Source: Sandaracinus amylolyticus | Lineage (GTDB): Bacteria; Myxococcota_A; Polyangia; Polyangiales; Sandaracinaceae | Direction of reading: 5' to 3' | NCBI RefSeq assembly: GCF_021631985.1 | Contig: NZ_CP070226.1 | Location: forward strand, 124,001 to 188,000 | Length of the DNA stretch: 64,000 bases | Shown: positions 54,139 to 63,005 of the stretch, in pieces | Numbering within the stretch: position 1 is the first letter of the stretch | How the letters are laid out: every line of letters begins with the position of its first letter | The notes under the pieces: model-generated | Told to the model about the DNA's origin: nothing | Seen by the model: only the letters and a program-made list of their open reading frames with translations | The model's database searches: none | Program-made: the position numbers and the translations under genes

Positions 54139-55287
54139 TCACCCGCAGCACGAGGTGCAGTACGCGCCGGAGCATCCGCCGCCGGAGCACCTGTCGAGGC
54201 TCGTGCACGGATCTCCGTCGTTGCAGCGCGTCCCGTTGGTATCGCGCCCACACCCGGTGGTGTCGGTCTCGACGCGGCTGCCGGTCCCACCGCACGCGCC
54301 CGCTGCGCAGGTGGACCAGGTGCATGTGCGGATGCGCGAGCCGCTGGTGACGCAGGTGCTCGAGTACGTGCACGCGCCGTAGCTGCCGCACGTCTCGGCC
54401 GCGCACGCGACTCCGTCGGTGTCGCGCGAGCAGGCCTCGGAGCGCGTCTCGACCGCTCCAGGCGTGCACACGCCTTCGGCGCACGTCGGCGCGGGACGGC
54501 AGTTCATGTGCTGCACGCCAGTCTCGTCGCAGGTGCTCTCGAACGTGCACGTGCCGACCGCCTCGCACGACGGATCGCCGCACGGAGCCGCGTCGGTCTC
54601 GCGCATGCAGTCCATCGTCTCGGTGGCCGTGCTCTCCACGCACGCGCCCTCGGCACATGCGTTCATCGTGCACGTCCGGGTCGAGACCCCCGTCTCGTCG
54701 CACGCGCTCTCGAACCCCTCGCACGCCGACCACTCGGTGCACGCGGTCGCGGCGCCGCACGCGGCGCCTTCGGTGTCGCGCGCGCAGGGAAAGGTCTCGG
54801 TCTCGGCGTGCTCGACGCAGACACCGGACTCGCATGCGCTGCGCGAGATCGCGCGCGACCGCGTGCCCGTCTCCCCGCAGATCACGTCCGACGTGCACTC
54901 GCTCCATTCGCCGTGCGTGGGAGCAGGACAGTCGGAGTCCGCGTCGCATCCGATGCACGCGTCCCGCTGCTCGTCGCAGTGCGTGGGCGCGCTGCACGGA
55001 TCGCCGGAGTGAGCACACTCGCCGCTCTCGCAGACGTCGGTCCCGTTGCAGGTCAGTCCGTCGTCGCAGCTTGCGGTGTTCGGCTCGAACGTGCAGCTCC
55101 CTTCGACGCAGAGATCGTCGGTGCAGGGATTGTCGTCGCCGCAGTCCGAGTTGCGCGCGCACCCTTCGCCGCCGTCCGCCGTCGCGCTCCGACCTGACGG
55201 TCCGCACCCGACGAGCAGCACGAGCCAGACGGCGATCAGATGCGGGACGGAGCTGTGCAGATGCATGGTGGCCCGCCACGCACGCAT
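54139..55287 (-). CDS. Large Cys-rich surface lipoprotein
   Basis: About 382 residues from an ATG at 55287 (alternative 55266). Lipobox VLLVGC (HLIAVWLVLLVGCGPSG). Mature part: CARNSDCGDDNPCTDDLC and CDDGLTCNGTDVCESGEC, similar to the Cys motifs of the MopE-like protein. Four or more ~45-residue repeats follow, with the pattern TCxxxxxCxEGxCVxxTxTE and an acidic CxRDTxGxxC (CSRDTDGVACAAETCGSYG). It is probably disulfide-rich and surface exposed. It converges with the response-regulator gene. Confidence 0.82.
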   Translation of the reverse strand: MRAWRATMHLHSSVPHLIAVWLVLLVGCGPSGRSATADGGEGCARNSDCGDDNPCTDDLCVEGSCTFEPNTASCDDGLTCNGTDVCESGECAHSGDPCSAPTHCDEQRDACIGCDADSDCPAPTHGEWSECTSDVICGETGTRSRAISRSACESGVCVEHAETETFPCARDTEGAACGAATACTEWSACEGFESACDETGVSTRTCTMNACAEGACVESTATETMDCMRETDAAPCGDPSCEAVGTCTFESTCDETGVQHMNCRPAPTCAEGVCTPGAVETRSEACSRDTDGVACAAETCGSYGACTYSSTCVTSGSRIRTCTWSTCAAGACGGTGSRVETDTTGCGRDTNGTRCNDGDPCTSLDRCSGGGCSGAYCTSCCG

Positions 55288-55621
55288 CGCGTTCTCGTGG
55301 AAGACACCAGACACTCGCGTGTGAACCGTCCGCCGCGCCATGTCGACCTCGGTCTCGTGCACTGCACTTCGCATCTGCGACCCCCTCTGACGTGCTGCCT
55401 CGGTGCCTTGAGCGCGGCGATGCGATCCGTCTTGAGCCGCTCGGATACACGAAGCCCATGCCCCGCGCCCGATGACATCGAGGATCAACTATTAGTGGCC
55501 ACCGACGACAGCCCCGAGGCCGTCCCGACTCGCCGCCTTCTCCGGTGCGAGATCTCGAGCCATATGGCGCTGCGCACGCATGCGACGAGACCTGGTCGAG
55601 ATTGGAGGTCAGCGCCAATCG

Positions 55622-56215
55622 TCATCGCACGATTTGAAAATCCGCGTCTCCGCAGTCGATGGCCGCGCCGCATCGTTCCGTCTCGCAACGCTCCGAACAC
55701 AGCAACCAGCGCGCCACCTCTGCAGTGAGCGCGCGTCGCTCCATCCCCAGAGGAACCCCGAACAGGACCACACGTCGCCGGTCGCCGAGCGGTCCCAGGT
55801 GTTGTGTTCCGGTCGACACCGTCGCCAATCCGTCGATGACCGCGTCGAGCAGCGCGTGCGCTTCGCGTCGACGCACGCCTCCGTGCGTGCCTTCTGCGAA
55901 TGGCGTGAGCGCTTCGATCGCCCGCTCGCGCTCGCCCAATCTCAGGAGGCAGAGCGCTCGATTCCACTCGGCCTCGGGGACGACGTCCGGCGGGGAACTC
56001 GGCGAGATAGCCCTCCCACGGACGAAGCGCGAGCCGCGGATCGGCACCCTCGAAATGCAGTCCGTGCGCGACAGCGGACGTCTGGCGGTCGCGCGTATCG
56101 AGCTCGGTCTCGCGATCGGCGTCGCGAGCGACGTCGGCGCGCCCAGCGTCGCTCGTTCACCATCCACGTCGCCCCGAGTGATCGCACGCAATCATCAGTC
56201 TCGTCGGGAAAGTGA
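55622..56215 (-). pseudogene. Broken TPR/FecR-type regulatory protein
   Basis: Coding character changes frame twice. One piece reads LALRPWEGYLAEFPAG; another reads EWNRALCLLRLGERERAIEA and REAHALLDAVIDGLA, with a C-terminal Cys segment WLLCSERCETERCGAAI. The pattern is that of helical-repeat proteins paired with ECF sigma factors in myxobacteria. At least two frameshifts are needed to join the pieces. Confidence 0.55.
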
Positions 56216-56284
56216 CAACGAGCAGTTGCGCGAGTCCTCACAGCGCGTAGTAGTTGAGTCTCTCCTGCCCCAACGAGGTTGCCG

Positions 56285-56782
56285 GTGAGCGGCGAACGCG
56301 TGCAGACACATACCATCCGATTTCGTGGGAACGTGGAGGAGGTCTGGAAACTCCTGACGTCCACCGAATCACTCCAGCGTTTCTACTTCGACAGTATCGT
56401 CGAGAGCGACATGAAACCTGGTGCGTCGCTCCGTTACGTGAGCCCCAACCGCAAGCGCGTCTTCATCACCGGCGAGGTGAAGGAGGTCGCACCGCCGCTT
56501 CGCTGGAGGCACACGCTCAAGTTCACCCATGTCGACGAGCCCGCCTCTGACGTGGAGTTCCGGCTGCGGCAGGACGGCGACGAGGTCGAGGTAACCGTGG
56601 AGCACAGTGGCTTCACGGGCGACAAGCACTTCAAAATGGTCCAGCGCGGCTGGCCGTTCATCCTCCGCAACATGAAGTCGTGGGTCGAGGAGGGACGGCT
56701 GCCGCTGAGCACTCGCGTGCAGTACGGGATGATGAAGCTGATCATGCCGTTGATGCCGAAGCGCAGAGAGTCGTCCGAATGA
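56285..56782 (+). CDS. AHSA1/SRPBCC-type START-like protein
   Basis: About 165 residues from a GTG at 56285. SRPBCC fold: THTIRFRGNVEEVWKLLTST, RFYFDSIVESDMKPGASLRY, VFITGEVKEVAPPLRWRHTL and VEVTVEHSGFTGDKHFKMVQ, then the long C-terminal helix GWPFILRNMKSWVEEGRLPL. Such proteins bind hydrophobic ligands or act as Hsp90-type cochaperone-like domains; specific role unknown. Confidence 0.85.
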   Translation: MSGERVQTHTIRFRGNVEEVWKLLTSTESLQRFYFDSIVESDMKPGASLRYVSPNRKRVFITGEVKEVAPPLRWRHTLKFTHVDEPASDVEFRLRQDGDEVEVTVEHSGFTGDKHFKMVQRGWPFILRNMKSWVEEGRLPLSTRVQYGMMKLIMPLMPKRRESSE

Positions 56783-57000
56783 ACGGGTGAGGAGTCGCTC
56801 CGCAACGAGCTGAACACGATCGACGATCCGCACGTTCGATGCGTGCGGGCGTCGCGTGACGCGCTCTGACTGCGAGCGTTCGCACTATTCCGGGACGCTC
56901 TCGCGCTACGCCAACGCGACTTCCACGGCGAGGAGCTGGGTGAAGCTCCCCCGCTTCCGTGGACACTCCGGACGCGTGAGCATCTGCGAGGAGTGTTCGA

Positions 57001-57240
57001 TGGCGAAGCGGAACGAAGAGTGCTCAGCGCGGAGTTCAAGGCGAAGGTCGTGCGGCTCTGCCGGGTCAGCGACAGAAGCGTCGGGCAGGTCGCGAAGGAC
57101 TTGGACCTGACCGAGGACCGCGCTGCGTGAATGGATGCGCCGCGCCGAGGTCGATGGCGCCAAGAGCGAGGGCGGCCGCTGACGACGAGCGAGCGCGAGG
57201 AGCTGCAGCGGATCCACCCTCGCGAGCTCGCTGCAGAACT
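57001..57240 (+). pseudogene. IS3-family OrfA remnant
   Basis: OrfA-type sequence in broken frames: EFKAKVVRLC, SDRSVGQVAKDLDLTE, then after a one-base insertion EWMRRAEVDGAKSEGGR and, after another shift, TTSEREELQRI. The HTH is recognisable. No OrfB follows in order. Confidence 0.7.
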
Positions 57241-58013
57241 CGGCCCCTCACCGTGCCGACCCACAGCAGCAGAGCCCGTCGAGCTGAGCGCATCGCCGAG
57301 GTCACCCGCCCAATCTGCGACATCACGACCTCGTCTTGAAGACGGGGCTCGTGCATCGGCTACCGCGATCCCGAGTTCGCACAGCGTCTTCGCGACTACC
57401 AGCGGGCCTACGCGGCGCGAAACGCGCCGAGCGCCGAGAGCAGCGCATCTGACCAATGCGAACGAGCGCCGCGCGCGATCGACGCGTTCACGTGTGGCAA
57501 GTGTCGGCGCAAAGTGTGCGCTGCACGAGCGAGCTACGCGTCAGGCGCACGTTCGTCTGCACGCTGCCAGCTTCAAGCAGCGCCAGCACCACGTCGCGTC
57601 GCGGACTCACGCGCTTTCCAGGTTGGTGCATCGACGACAATGTTGTCCGAATGTCCACAGATAGAGCGTGAAGCCGGAACGGCTGGGAGCCGAATCCACG
57701 CCGCGCGCGCGAACTCGTCATTTAGAGAGTGAAAGCGCACAGTGCGTGCCCCACGCGGAAAAAAAAGTACGACGTGGATTGCACTGGAAGCCCAGATCGA
57801 GCGTCTCTGGGTCGACCACTTCGATGGCACTCGCGTGACGCTGAACGTGCAACTCTCGGGTTGCGAGTATCGCCGCTCCACCTGCGGTGGCACCTCGGCC
57901 ACGTCTCGCTGCGTCCGCCCGATGCACGCCGCTGCCGTGGTTGCGCGCGGCCGCGGCAACGGCTTGCTGGCTCTGCCGCACCGCCTCCGAACCACTCGTC
58001 GGCCGCGCTTCGC
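57241..58013. other. Degenerate region between IS3 fragments
   Basis: No supported gene. Contains a copy of the 40-base block seen at 19283-19322 (here 57303-57343) and an imperfect dyad ATGTTG-N9-CCACAG at 57640-57660. Frames are Arg/Ser-rich with short islands of coding character. Confidence 0.4.
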
Positions 58014-58137
58014 CGCACTTGGCGACTGCTTCGAGAGCGTCGATGCATTCGTCCAGCGCGCCTGCATCGACGAGTTCTACAACACACGTCGTCGTCATTC
58101 GTATCTTGGATATCTCAGCCCATCGAGTTCGAATTGA
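58014..58137 (+). pseudogene. IS3-family transposase C-terminus fused to a foreign gene fragment
   Basis: Ends in the IS3 OrfB signature (DEFYNTRRRHSYLGYLSP). Immediately upstream, bases 58018-58058 code for GDCFESVDAFVQ and match the 5' part of the exported-protein gene at 19515 with few differences. The junction suggests an old IS3-linked rearrangement. The catalytic core is absent. Confidence 0.65.
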
Positions 58138-58311
58138 GATATCAAGTCGACGCTGCGGCTGCATAGTCAGACTGTCCGCCGAACGGGGTAACTTCACCCG
58201 AAAAAGCGCGAGGACATCGAGCGCATGCGGACCGCGTTCTTTTCGCAGCGCTCGCCGGACGGGCCCGCAGCTGTGCGTGGGCAGAAGGACGCGTTACGAC
58301 AAACGTGCCGC

Positions 58312-58611
58312 TCAGCGAAGTCGAGGTCCCGCTCCGCGGACCGAACTCCAAACCGACAGCACGACCAGGTCTGCGCCTCGCACGGTGTAGTAGACGTGGA
58401 GCCGCGTCTGGGTCAGCAGGAACCGACGCGTGCCCGGACGGGCCCGCGCGTAGACGACTCCGATGTGCGGTGCCGCCGCCAGCGTCGCGAGCGCGGCTTC
58501 GAGTTCGTCGAGTACGAGCTCTGGAGCGGATGGACGTTCGACGCGCCACCAGTCGGCCACGCGCGTGAGCTCGCGCTTCGCACGGGGCGTGAACTTGAGT
58601 CGAAGCGTCAC
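58312..58611 (-). CDS. ParE/RelE-superfamily toxin
   Basis: 99 residues from a GTG that overlaps the antitoxin stop (GTGA). ParE/RelE fold: RLKFTPRAKRELTRVADWWR, ELEAALATLAAAPHIGVVYA and a C-terminal beta hairpin RRFLLTQTRLHVYYTVRGAD. Members inhibit translation or gyrase; which one cannot be told here. Order antitoxin-then-toxin with a four-base overlap is standard for type II pairs. Confidence 0.82.
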   Translation of the reverse strand: MTLRLKFTPRAKRELTRVADWWRVERPSAPELVLDELEAALATLAAAPHIGVVYARARPGTRRFLLTQTRLHVYYTVRGADLVVLSVWSSVRGAGPRLR

Positions 58612-58844
58612 CGGCCGACGGATCGCAGCGAACGGAGCCCAGAGAGCACGTCGGCAGCGTCGAGCAGCTCTCCGCGCTCGAGTTCGGCGTGCGACTCCTC
58701 GAGCGACGATTCGAGCGCGGTTCGCGACTCCTCGTCGAGGTCGTCGTCGACGATCGCGAGCGTCACCTCGAGACCTTCCGGTAGGTCGGTCGGGGCGTCG
58801 ACGACCAACCGGCCGCCGCGAACACGCGCACGGATCGAGGACAT
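58608..58844 (-). CDS. Antitoxin of the ParE/RelE-type pair
   Basis: 78 residues from an ATG at 58844. An N-terminal beta segment (MSSIRARVRGGRLVVDAPTD) and an acidic helical C-terminus (ESRTALESSLEESHAELERG) would wrap the toxin. It is not a clear member of a named antitoxin family; the AbrB-like N-terminus could bind the operon promoter. Confidence 0.78.
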   Translation of the reverse strand: MSSIRARVRGGRLVVDAPTDLPEGLEVTLAIVDDDLDEESRTALESSLEESHAELERGELLDAADVLSGLRSLRSVGR

Positions 58845-58964
58845 GGTAAAGGCTACGCGGTTCGGCATCGGCGTGCACCTCGAGCGCGGGGCCATCCACG
58901 CGTCCGCTGAGCTCGCTTTAGCGGACCGCAGGTCCGCGAGCGGGTAGGTAGGCGATCGAGGAGC

Positions 58965-59672
58965 TTGAGGGCGACGCGCTCGCCCGCCTGGCCGCATCGG
59001 CGCCCGAGCGTCGAGGCAGCAGCGCGACCCGCGACGCGTTACGAGCGCCGGCAGGCGTTCGAGGGCTGGTGCGCCGCGGCACGGCCTCGCGGCGCCGCCG
59101 TCGCGCTGTACCTCGGGACCGGGCGAGGCCGGGGCGGGGCGGTGGCCTCGCTCGAGCTCGAGCTCGCGGCCATCTCGCAGACCCACAAGGCGCTCGGGCA
59201 CGCAGCGCCCCCGAGCACGCCCGAGGTGCGCGCGGCTTGGGCAGGATCCGTCGCGACCGCGGCGTCGCGCAGCGGTGCGCCGCTGCTGGCGAGCGACCTG
59301 CGCGCGATCGTAGGCGCGCTGCCGCCGGCCGACGCTGCTCAGCCTGCGCGACCGCGCGCCTCGCTTGTCGGCTGGCCCGCGCCGTTGCGGCGTAGCGAGC
59401 TCGTGAGCCTGCAAGCTCATGAGCTCACGTGGCGCGGGGACGGCGTCGAGCTTGCGCTAGGGCGCAGCAAGCGCTGTTCGTCGCGAGCTCGAGCGAGCTC
59501 GAGCTGTGCCCGGTCCGCGGCGCTGCGCGCGTGGCTCGACGACCCGGCATCAGCTCGGGCCCGTCTTCCGCGAAGGTCGCCCGCGGAGCTCGCGGCGAGC
59601 GCGCGCTCACCGGCCGCAGCATCGCGCGCATGGTGAAGCGCGCCGCGCAGGCGGCGGGGCTCGACGGTGTAG
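58965..59672 (+). pseudogene. Tyrosine recombinase, frameshifted and cut by IS21
   Basis: Core-binding part: RYERRQAFEGWCAAARPRGA, QTHKALGHAAPPSTPEVRAA. The catalytic domain begins with the Arg I box (LRRSELVSLQAHELTWRGDG), then a frame change to GERALTGRSIARMVKRAAQA. The sequence stops at AGLDG exactly where IS21 end repeats begin (59675), before the HxxR and Tyr boxes. The recombinase is therefore inactive. Its presence marks the right part of the window as an integrated element remnant. Confidence 0.75.
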
Positions 59673-59674
59673 GG

Positions 59675-60122
59675 CGACAGCAATAATGACCCCCGCGCGA
59701 CAGCAAAACTGACCCCCGTCGTCGGCACGACGAGGAGGCTGAGGATGTCGACGGGCGAGACGATGGCCCCTCCGCGGAAGGCGGAGGAGGTCGAGATGGT
59801 GGAGCCGGAGGTCGTCCGGCAGATGCGTGCGCTGAGCGAGCTCGGGTGGGGCGCCAAGCGCATCGCGCAAGAGCTGGGCGTGGCTCGCAACACGGTGCGC
59901 CGGTATCTGCGGGGCGGCGCCGCGGCCGAGGTCCAACAGAGGCCCGGTGCCCGCGTGCTGGATCCAGACGCACGCGCTGAGGCGCGACAGCTCTTCGCGA
60001 CGACCGCGGCGGGCAATGCCGTCGTGGTGACGCGCGAGCTGCACAGGCGCGGCGTCGTAGCGTATCCGATGCGCGAGCCGGTGGAGCGTGAGCCTGGTCC
60101 GCGGCTCATGCTGCGCGGGTGA
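59675..60122 (+). mobile_element. IS21-family remnant (left end plus 5' istA)
   Basis: Two near-identical end repeats, CGACAGCAATAATGACCCCC (59675-59694) and CGACAGCAAAACTGACCCCC (59698-59717), are followed by an istA fragment from 59745. Its HTH is intact (SELGWGAKRIAQELGVARNT, VRRYLRGG), but the integrase core is missing: the frame ends at 60122 against an IS66 fragment. Confidence 0.78.
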
Positions 60123-60133
60123 CCTCGACGACC

Positions 60134-60790
60134 TCAGCCTGCCGTCGTCTGCTGCTCGGCCGGGTCTCGCGTCGGCAGCGGAGCGGGGACGGTGAGCGGA
60201 CCGATCTCGGCGGCGAGCTCGTCGGGGTGCAGGCGTGCGCGGGTCTGCTTCCAGAAGAGCGGCGCGAGCTCGAGGTAGCGGTCGCGCGGCCAGTGGGGCA
60301 GGACGCGGATGAGGTCGCGGAGGTACGCCTCGGGATCAAGGCCGTGCAGCTTCGCGGAGGCCACGAGCGTGAAGAGGTGACTGGTGCTCTCGGCGTGGTC
60401 ATCGCTGCCGACGAAGAGCCACGCCTTACGCCCGACGGCGACGCTTCGGAGCGCACGCTCGGACCGGTTGTTGTCGAGCACGAGTCGTCCGTTCTCGAAG
60501 AAGCGCATCAGCGCGTCCTTCTGCCGGTAGGCGTAGCCGAGAGCGCTGCGCAGCGAGCCGCGCACGTTCCGGACTTTGTCGTGCCCGGTGTCGACCCAGT
60601 CGAAGAACGCATCGACGTGCGGCCGCAGGTGCGCGTCGCGCAGGCGCTTGATTTCGGCCGGCGGCTTGCGCTTCCACGTGGCGTCGAGCGCGAAGATGCG
60701 CCCGATGCGCGCGAGCCCTTCACGTGCGACCGCGCTCTTGTTCGCGGCCGCTTCCCAGAACTTGCGGCGTGCATGTACCCAGCAGCCGGC
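60134..60790 (-). mobile_element. IS66-family transposase, C-terminal fragment
   Basis: About 215 residues of the TnpC C-terminus: GCWVHARRKFWEAAANKSAV, RGSLRSALGYAYRQKDALMR, FFENGRLVLDNNRSERALRS with the last catalytic region, and VGRKAWLFVGSDDHAESTSH. The N-terminal half and the tnpA/tnpB genes are missing. It abuts the IS21 fragment on one side and a broken chromosomal gene on the other. Confidence 0.82.
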
Positions 60791-60824
60791 CTCCTGCCGA
60801 CTGCAGCGGCACCTCCCCGTTGGT

Positions 60825-61054
60825 GTGTACATGCTCGCGTGCATCAACTGCGCGTTCTCCGATTACAACCCGGCCGGGAACGGCTGCTTTGGGCGACTGG
60901 CCTGCTTCCGCGGCGCCAAGGAGGCCTACAGGAAGGTAAACACGAAGGCGGACCTATTTCAGGTCTGGGACCGCATGACCGAGAGTTCGTGCAGGAGACG
61001 CACGTGTGCCCGGAGTTCGAACGGCGAAGGCCCAGCGCCGGCTATCGCGGCTGA
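60825..61054 (+). pseudogene. Frameshifted small conserved protein
   Basis: Coding character: ACINCAFSDYNPAGNGCFGR, LACFRGAKEAYRKVNTKADL and FQVWDRMTE, then after a one-base shift FVQETHVCPEFERRRPSAGY and a stop. It reads like a small Cys-containing protein common in environmental genomes; function unknown. Its 5' end was probably removed by the IS66 insertion. Confidence 0.55.
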
Positions 61055-61082
61055 GCGGAGAACGCGATCGCCGTCGTCGCCA

Positions 61083-61277
61083 TCACCGCCCCCACCGGTC
61101 CGACCACTCTGCGAGCACGCGCCGCTCGTCGGAGTCGAGCGACGTGTCCGACCAGATGCCGATGCCGGGCACATCGCAGCGGCCGGCTTCGTCGAGGCAG
61201 ACGCGCTCCAGATCCCCCTCGGAGCTGCACCGCGCGCCCTCGCCCAGCGATCGCGCGCGACCGATGTCGGCGCGCAT
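61083..61277 (-). pseudogene. C-terminal fragment of unknown gene
   Basis: About 50 residues of coding character (ARCSSEGDLERVCLDEAGRC; VPGIGIWSDTSLDSDERRVL) end at a stop at 61083. No start or family is seen. On the other strand, 61300-61431 has another short coding-like end (SVETTADELSALVLGYLGSR). Confidence 0.35.
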
Positions 61278-61404
61278 TCTTTCACGCTCTTCGATCGCGC
61301 CGTCGCTGCGCGCGCTCGACGCGCAGCTCCGTCTCCGCGCTCGTCGATCGGAGCGACCTCTCGGTCGAGACGACCGCCGACGAGCTGAGCGCGCTCGTGC
61401 TCGG

Positions 61405-61839
61405 CTATCTCGGGTCGCGCCCGCTCGAGTAGGGCGCGCGGGTGCGACCCGCGAGCGCTCCCACGGTGCCGCCGCCGACGAAGCCCGCGGCGAACACGGT
61501 CAGCGGCAGGCCGAGCGCGTAGCACAGCTGCCCGGACTCCTGCTCCAGGGGCCATCCGGTGAGCCACGAGACGACCTGCGCGCCCGGCGTCGCGATCACC
61601 CACGCGGTCCCCGACAATGGCAGCCCGCGGTGCAGCGTCGCCACGAGCCACAGGCCGAGGAGCGACGACGCGCCCACCAGCGCTCCGACGATCGATCCGA
61701 GCAGGAGGCGCAAACCACCCACGATGGGCTTTACCGCGGAGCAGGGCGCGTTCTTCCGCGCGCCGAGAATGAGGCTCGAGAGCGCAGCGAGCGATACGTG
61801 CAAGACGCGCCGCCCGGGACAATCCAGAGTGCGGAGCAT
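61405..61839 (-). CDS. Small polytopic membrane protein
   Basis: 144 residues with three or four hydrophobic segments (LRLLLGSIVGALVGASSLLG; LYLW-like GLWLVATLHRG; YALGLPLTVFAAGFVGGGTV). The family is not recognised. Its start overlaps that of the pseudogene on the opposite strand (61838), so the true start may be slightly downstream. Confidence 0.55.
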   Translation of the reverse strand: MLRTLDCPGRRVLHVSLAALSSLILGARKNAPCSAVKPIVGGLRLLLGSIVGALVGASSLLGLWLVATLHRGLPLSGTAWVIATPGAQVVSWLTGWPLEQESGQLCYALGLPLTVFAAGFVGGGTVGALAGRTRAPYSSGRDPR

Positions 61840-62105
61840 GCGCCCTCTCGAGCCTCGCGCTCGTGCTCGGTGCCGTCGCCGCGCGCCGACATCTTGCCGC
61901 CTCCGCGCGTGCCGACGCTCCTCGTCCAGAGCGTGCGCGCCGTCGACGGCGACGCCCCGCCGGAGGATTGCGTCGCCGCGATCGCGGCGATCGAGCAGGC
62001 GACGATCGGCCTCCTCGATTGCGTCAAGCTCTGCGCGGCGAGCCCAGCTCGCGCTCTTCGATCGCGAGATAGCGGATGCGACGTCCCCTTGCGTTTTTCG
62101 TCCTG
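61838..62105 (+). pseudogene. Broken gene for small exported protein (copy 2)
   Basis: The ATG at 61838 begins a signal peptide that loses two bases (MRPLE instead of MRALSSLA) and is therefore out of frame. The correct frame then reads ADILPPPRVPTLLVQSVRAV and VAAIAAIEQATIGLLDCVKL before degrading. It is the inverted paralogue of 15346-15765. Confidence 0.6.
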
Positions 62106-62192
62106 ACGATGGCCGCTGGATGCGGGGGCAGCCGCGGCCGGCAGGACGAGCGCGCGGGTGCAGGCATCGACGAGCGCGCCGGTGTGCGTGTT

Positions 62193-62254
62193 TCGGCCCA
62201 TCGTGATCGCCGGGATCGGCGCATCGTGATCACCAGGATCGGCCCATCGTGATC
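62193..62254. repeat. Three direct repeats, 23-base period, IS21-end-like
   Basis: TCGGCCCATCGTGATC (62193-62208), TCGGCGCATCGTGATC (62216-62231) and TCGGCCCATCGTGATC (62239-62254). Number, size and spacing match the multiple end repeats of IS21 elements seen at 28743 and 59675. No transposase frame is attached, so this would be an orphan end. Confidence 0.5.
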
Positions 62255-62639
62255 CGAACGCGCTTGCTCATGCTTCCCTCACTCGACGTGTGCGATTGGC
62301 ACGCACGTCACGTCGAGTGTTTGGTCCGCTGCGCGTCGGCCCGTCAGCGAGTGATTCTTGTCATTTCCCTAAATGTTCCTGAGTCCGCACCCAGTGGCGC
62401 CGACGTCGATGGCTCCCATCGGATCCGCGCAGTCGGGGCGGTCAACGGCGATGGATCGGGGCTCTACGCGATCGTCGACGGACACGCGCGAACGAATGGC
62501 ACCGGCGGGTCGTGGTCGCAACGCCGGGCCGTGGTCAGGGGCACGGCGGGTCGTCGTCACCGCGGGTCGATCGCGTGTTTCCACGGCAAAACGGTACGGC
62601 GCGCCGGCTGCGATGAGGGGATCCGAGGAGGTCCTTCCG
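62255..62639. other. Intergenic region upstream of ferredoxin
   Basis: No supported gene. The left part is AT-richer (around 62340-62385) and may hold the ferredoxin promoter. Confidence 0.4.
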
Positions 62640-62900
62640 ATGGCCTATGTGATCGCCGAGCCCTGCGTCTCCGTGTGTAACGGTGCGTGCACGAAGGTGT
62701 GCCCCGTGGACGCGATCCACGGGCCCGCCCCCAACGAGCCGAAGACGCGCCTGCAGCTGTACATCGATCCCGAGGTGTGCATCTGCTGCGCGGCGTGCGA
62801 GCCCGAGTGCCCGGTGAGCGCGATCTTCGAGGAGAACGCGCTGCCGCCGGCGTGGGCCCACTATCGCGAGCTCAACGCCCGGTTCTTCCGGCGCGAGTGA
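62640..62900 (+). CDS. Ferredoxin with two [4Fe-4S] clusters
   Basis: 86 residues from the ATG at 62640 (MAYVIAEPCVSVCNGACTKV). Cluster motifs CVSVCNGACTKVCPVDAI and CICCAACEPECPVSAIFEEN supply more than the eight Cys needed. It is a small soluble electron carrier; partner unknown, no redox enzyme is adjacent. It may be a cargo gene in this remnant-rich region. Confidence 0.9.
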   Translation: MAYVIAEPCVSVCNGACTKVCPVDAIHGPAPNEPKTRLQLYIDPEVCICCAACEPECPVSAIFEENALPPAWAHYRELNARFFRRE

Positions 62901-63005
62901 TGTTGGGCCGGCGTCGGACGCGCTCTATCGCTGTCTGACAGCTCTGCGCGTCGCGCGAGATCACCTCGCCTCCGACGCTCATCCGGACCCGCCCGACCTC
63001 CACGG

